Position numbers and translations under genes: made by a program
Assembly (NCBI RefSeq): GCF_000337615.1
Contig: NZ_AOII01000088.1
Span: 30,588 to 94,587 of the forward strand
Direction of reading: 5' to 3'
Length of the DNA: 64,000 bases
Source of the DNA: Natrinema pallidum DSM 3751
GTDB lineage: Archaea; Halobacteriota; Halobacteria; Halobacteriales; Natrialbaceae
Notes under the pieces: generated by a model
Database searches by the model: none
Seen by the model: the letters and a program-made list of their open reading frames with translations, nothing else
What the model was told of the DNA's origin: nothing
Shown: piece after piece, positions 63,443-64,000 of the stretch
Layout of the letters: each line of letters opens with the position of its first letter
Numbering within the stretch: position 1 is the stretch's first letter

Positions 63443-63629
63443 TGCATCCACCCTGACGTTCACCCCTCAAAAAATTCATCCGCCGATTACTATTTCTGAT
63501 AACTCAGAGCCCGCTCGTTTTCGATCGATTCGTCTACTCGGCAGGACGTTATTGGTTTTCAAATTGATACGATATTGCAGGGGGAGGGCGCGAAAACCTT
63601 GACATCGCTACCGACGAAACGGGGGAGCG

Positions 63630-63914
63630 ATGAGCGAACTATTCGATCTCGACGGGCGGGTCGCAGTGGTCACGGGCGGGGGACGCGGGATCGGTCGCGC
63701 GATCGCGGTGGAACTGGCAAACGCGGGGGCTGCGGTCGTTCCGAGCGCCCGCTCGAGCGACGAAATCGAAGCCGTCGCCGCCGCTATCGAAGACGACGGC
63801 GGCGACGCGATCGCCGTCCCCGCGGACGTGACCGACGGCGACGCGGTCAGCGATGTCATCGACAGCGCCACCGACGAGTTCGGCGGCATCGATATCGTCG
63901 TCAACAACGCCGGC
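63630..63914 (+). pseudogene. Short-chain dehydrogenase gene, interrupted
   Basis: ATG 63630 starts a canonical SDR: VAVVTGGGRGIGRAIAVELA (cofactor motif) and IDIVVNNAG at about residues 87-95. Immediately after NNAG the sequence changes to AT-rich text and the frame ends at 63987-63989, without the catalytic SxnYxxxK. The normal gene would be about 250 residues, so only the first 95 remain here. It was most likely cut by an insertion. Confidence 0.75.
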
Positions 63915-64000
63915 TTGTATGTGTTTACCCCCAGAAATCGCAGGAGGACAGTAGGTTCAAAATCGGGGAATTCAATTAGAAATCCGTAAAATTCGACCGC
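63915..64000 (+). mobile_element. Probable end of a mobile element inside the SDR gene (partial)
   Basis: From 63915 the composition becomes AT-rich and unlike the SDR gene (starting TTGTATGTGTTTACCCCC). It runs beyond the window edge. It could be the terminal region of an insertion sequence, but no transposase or matching inverted repeat is visible here. Confidence 0.45.

Overview
The window looks like a chromosomal piece of a halophilic archaeon (class Halobacteria), probably a Natrinema/Haloterrigena-type relative. The evidence is a high GC content, very acidic proteins, leaderless genes with TATA-like boxes 25-35 bases before the start codon, ATGA-overlapping operons, and families typical of haloarchaea (TFE, aTrm56, DUF2110, DUF5803, bacterio-opsin-activator-type regulators, haloarchaeal type IV pilus genes). 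The genus is an inference.

Layout. 1-15959 is dominated by anaerobic (early-cobalt) cobalamin biosynthesis: cbiE and the tail of an upstream gene, a zone of broken genes around cbiA, an acetoacetyl-CoA/3-oxoacyl reductase, an unknown membrane protein, then a tight operon cbiT-cbiL-cbiF-cbiG-cbiH-cbiH-ferredoxin-LAGLIDADG-like protein-cbiX/ferredoxin-DUF3209-beta-propeller. 16063-19288 holds four unrecognised, extremely acidic proteins, two of them with perfect seven-step glycine zippers and one with tandem 11-residue repeats. This is my best candidate for an undescribed system. 19556-22838 is a tungstate ABC transporter (tupABC) with a ModE-like regulator and a palindromic site overlapping the tupA start. 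22953-33663 is an acetate module: two Usp proteins, two acetyl-CoA synthetases flanking a recombinase-PAS-GAF-HTH regulator, a DUF4212/sodium-solute symporter pair, another Usp and a small membrane protein.

33718-40910 carries housekeeping genes: a cupin, aTrm56, a winged-helix membrane protein, an acyl-CoA ligase, a metallo-beta-lactamase-fold hydrolase, TFE, DUF2110 and DUF5803. 41155-42707 is an IS1341-type (IS200/IS605) element with TnpB, a small divergent protein missed by length filters, and hairpins at both ends. 42938-52238 is a complete chemotaxis operon, cheW-cheY-cheB-cheA-cheC-cheC2-cheD-cheR, followed by a protein resembling a catalytically dead type I restriction N-terminal domain. 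53748-63442 is a minus-strand type IV pilus-like operon (pilB-pilC plus five pilin-like genes, one carrying a bactofilin-like beta-helix). The window ends in a short-chain dehydrogenase gene cut by what looks like the end of another mobile element.

I saw no rRNA, tRNA or CRISPR array. All family assignments come from reading the sequence; no database search was run.
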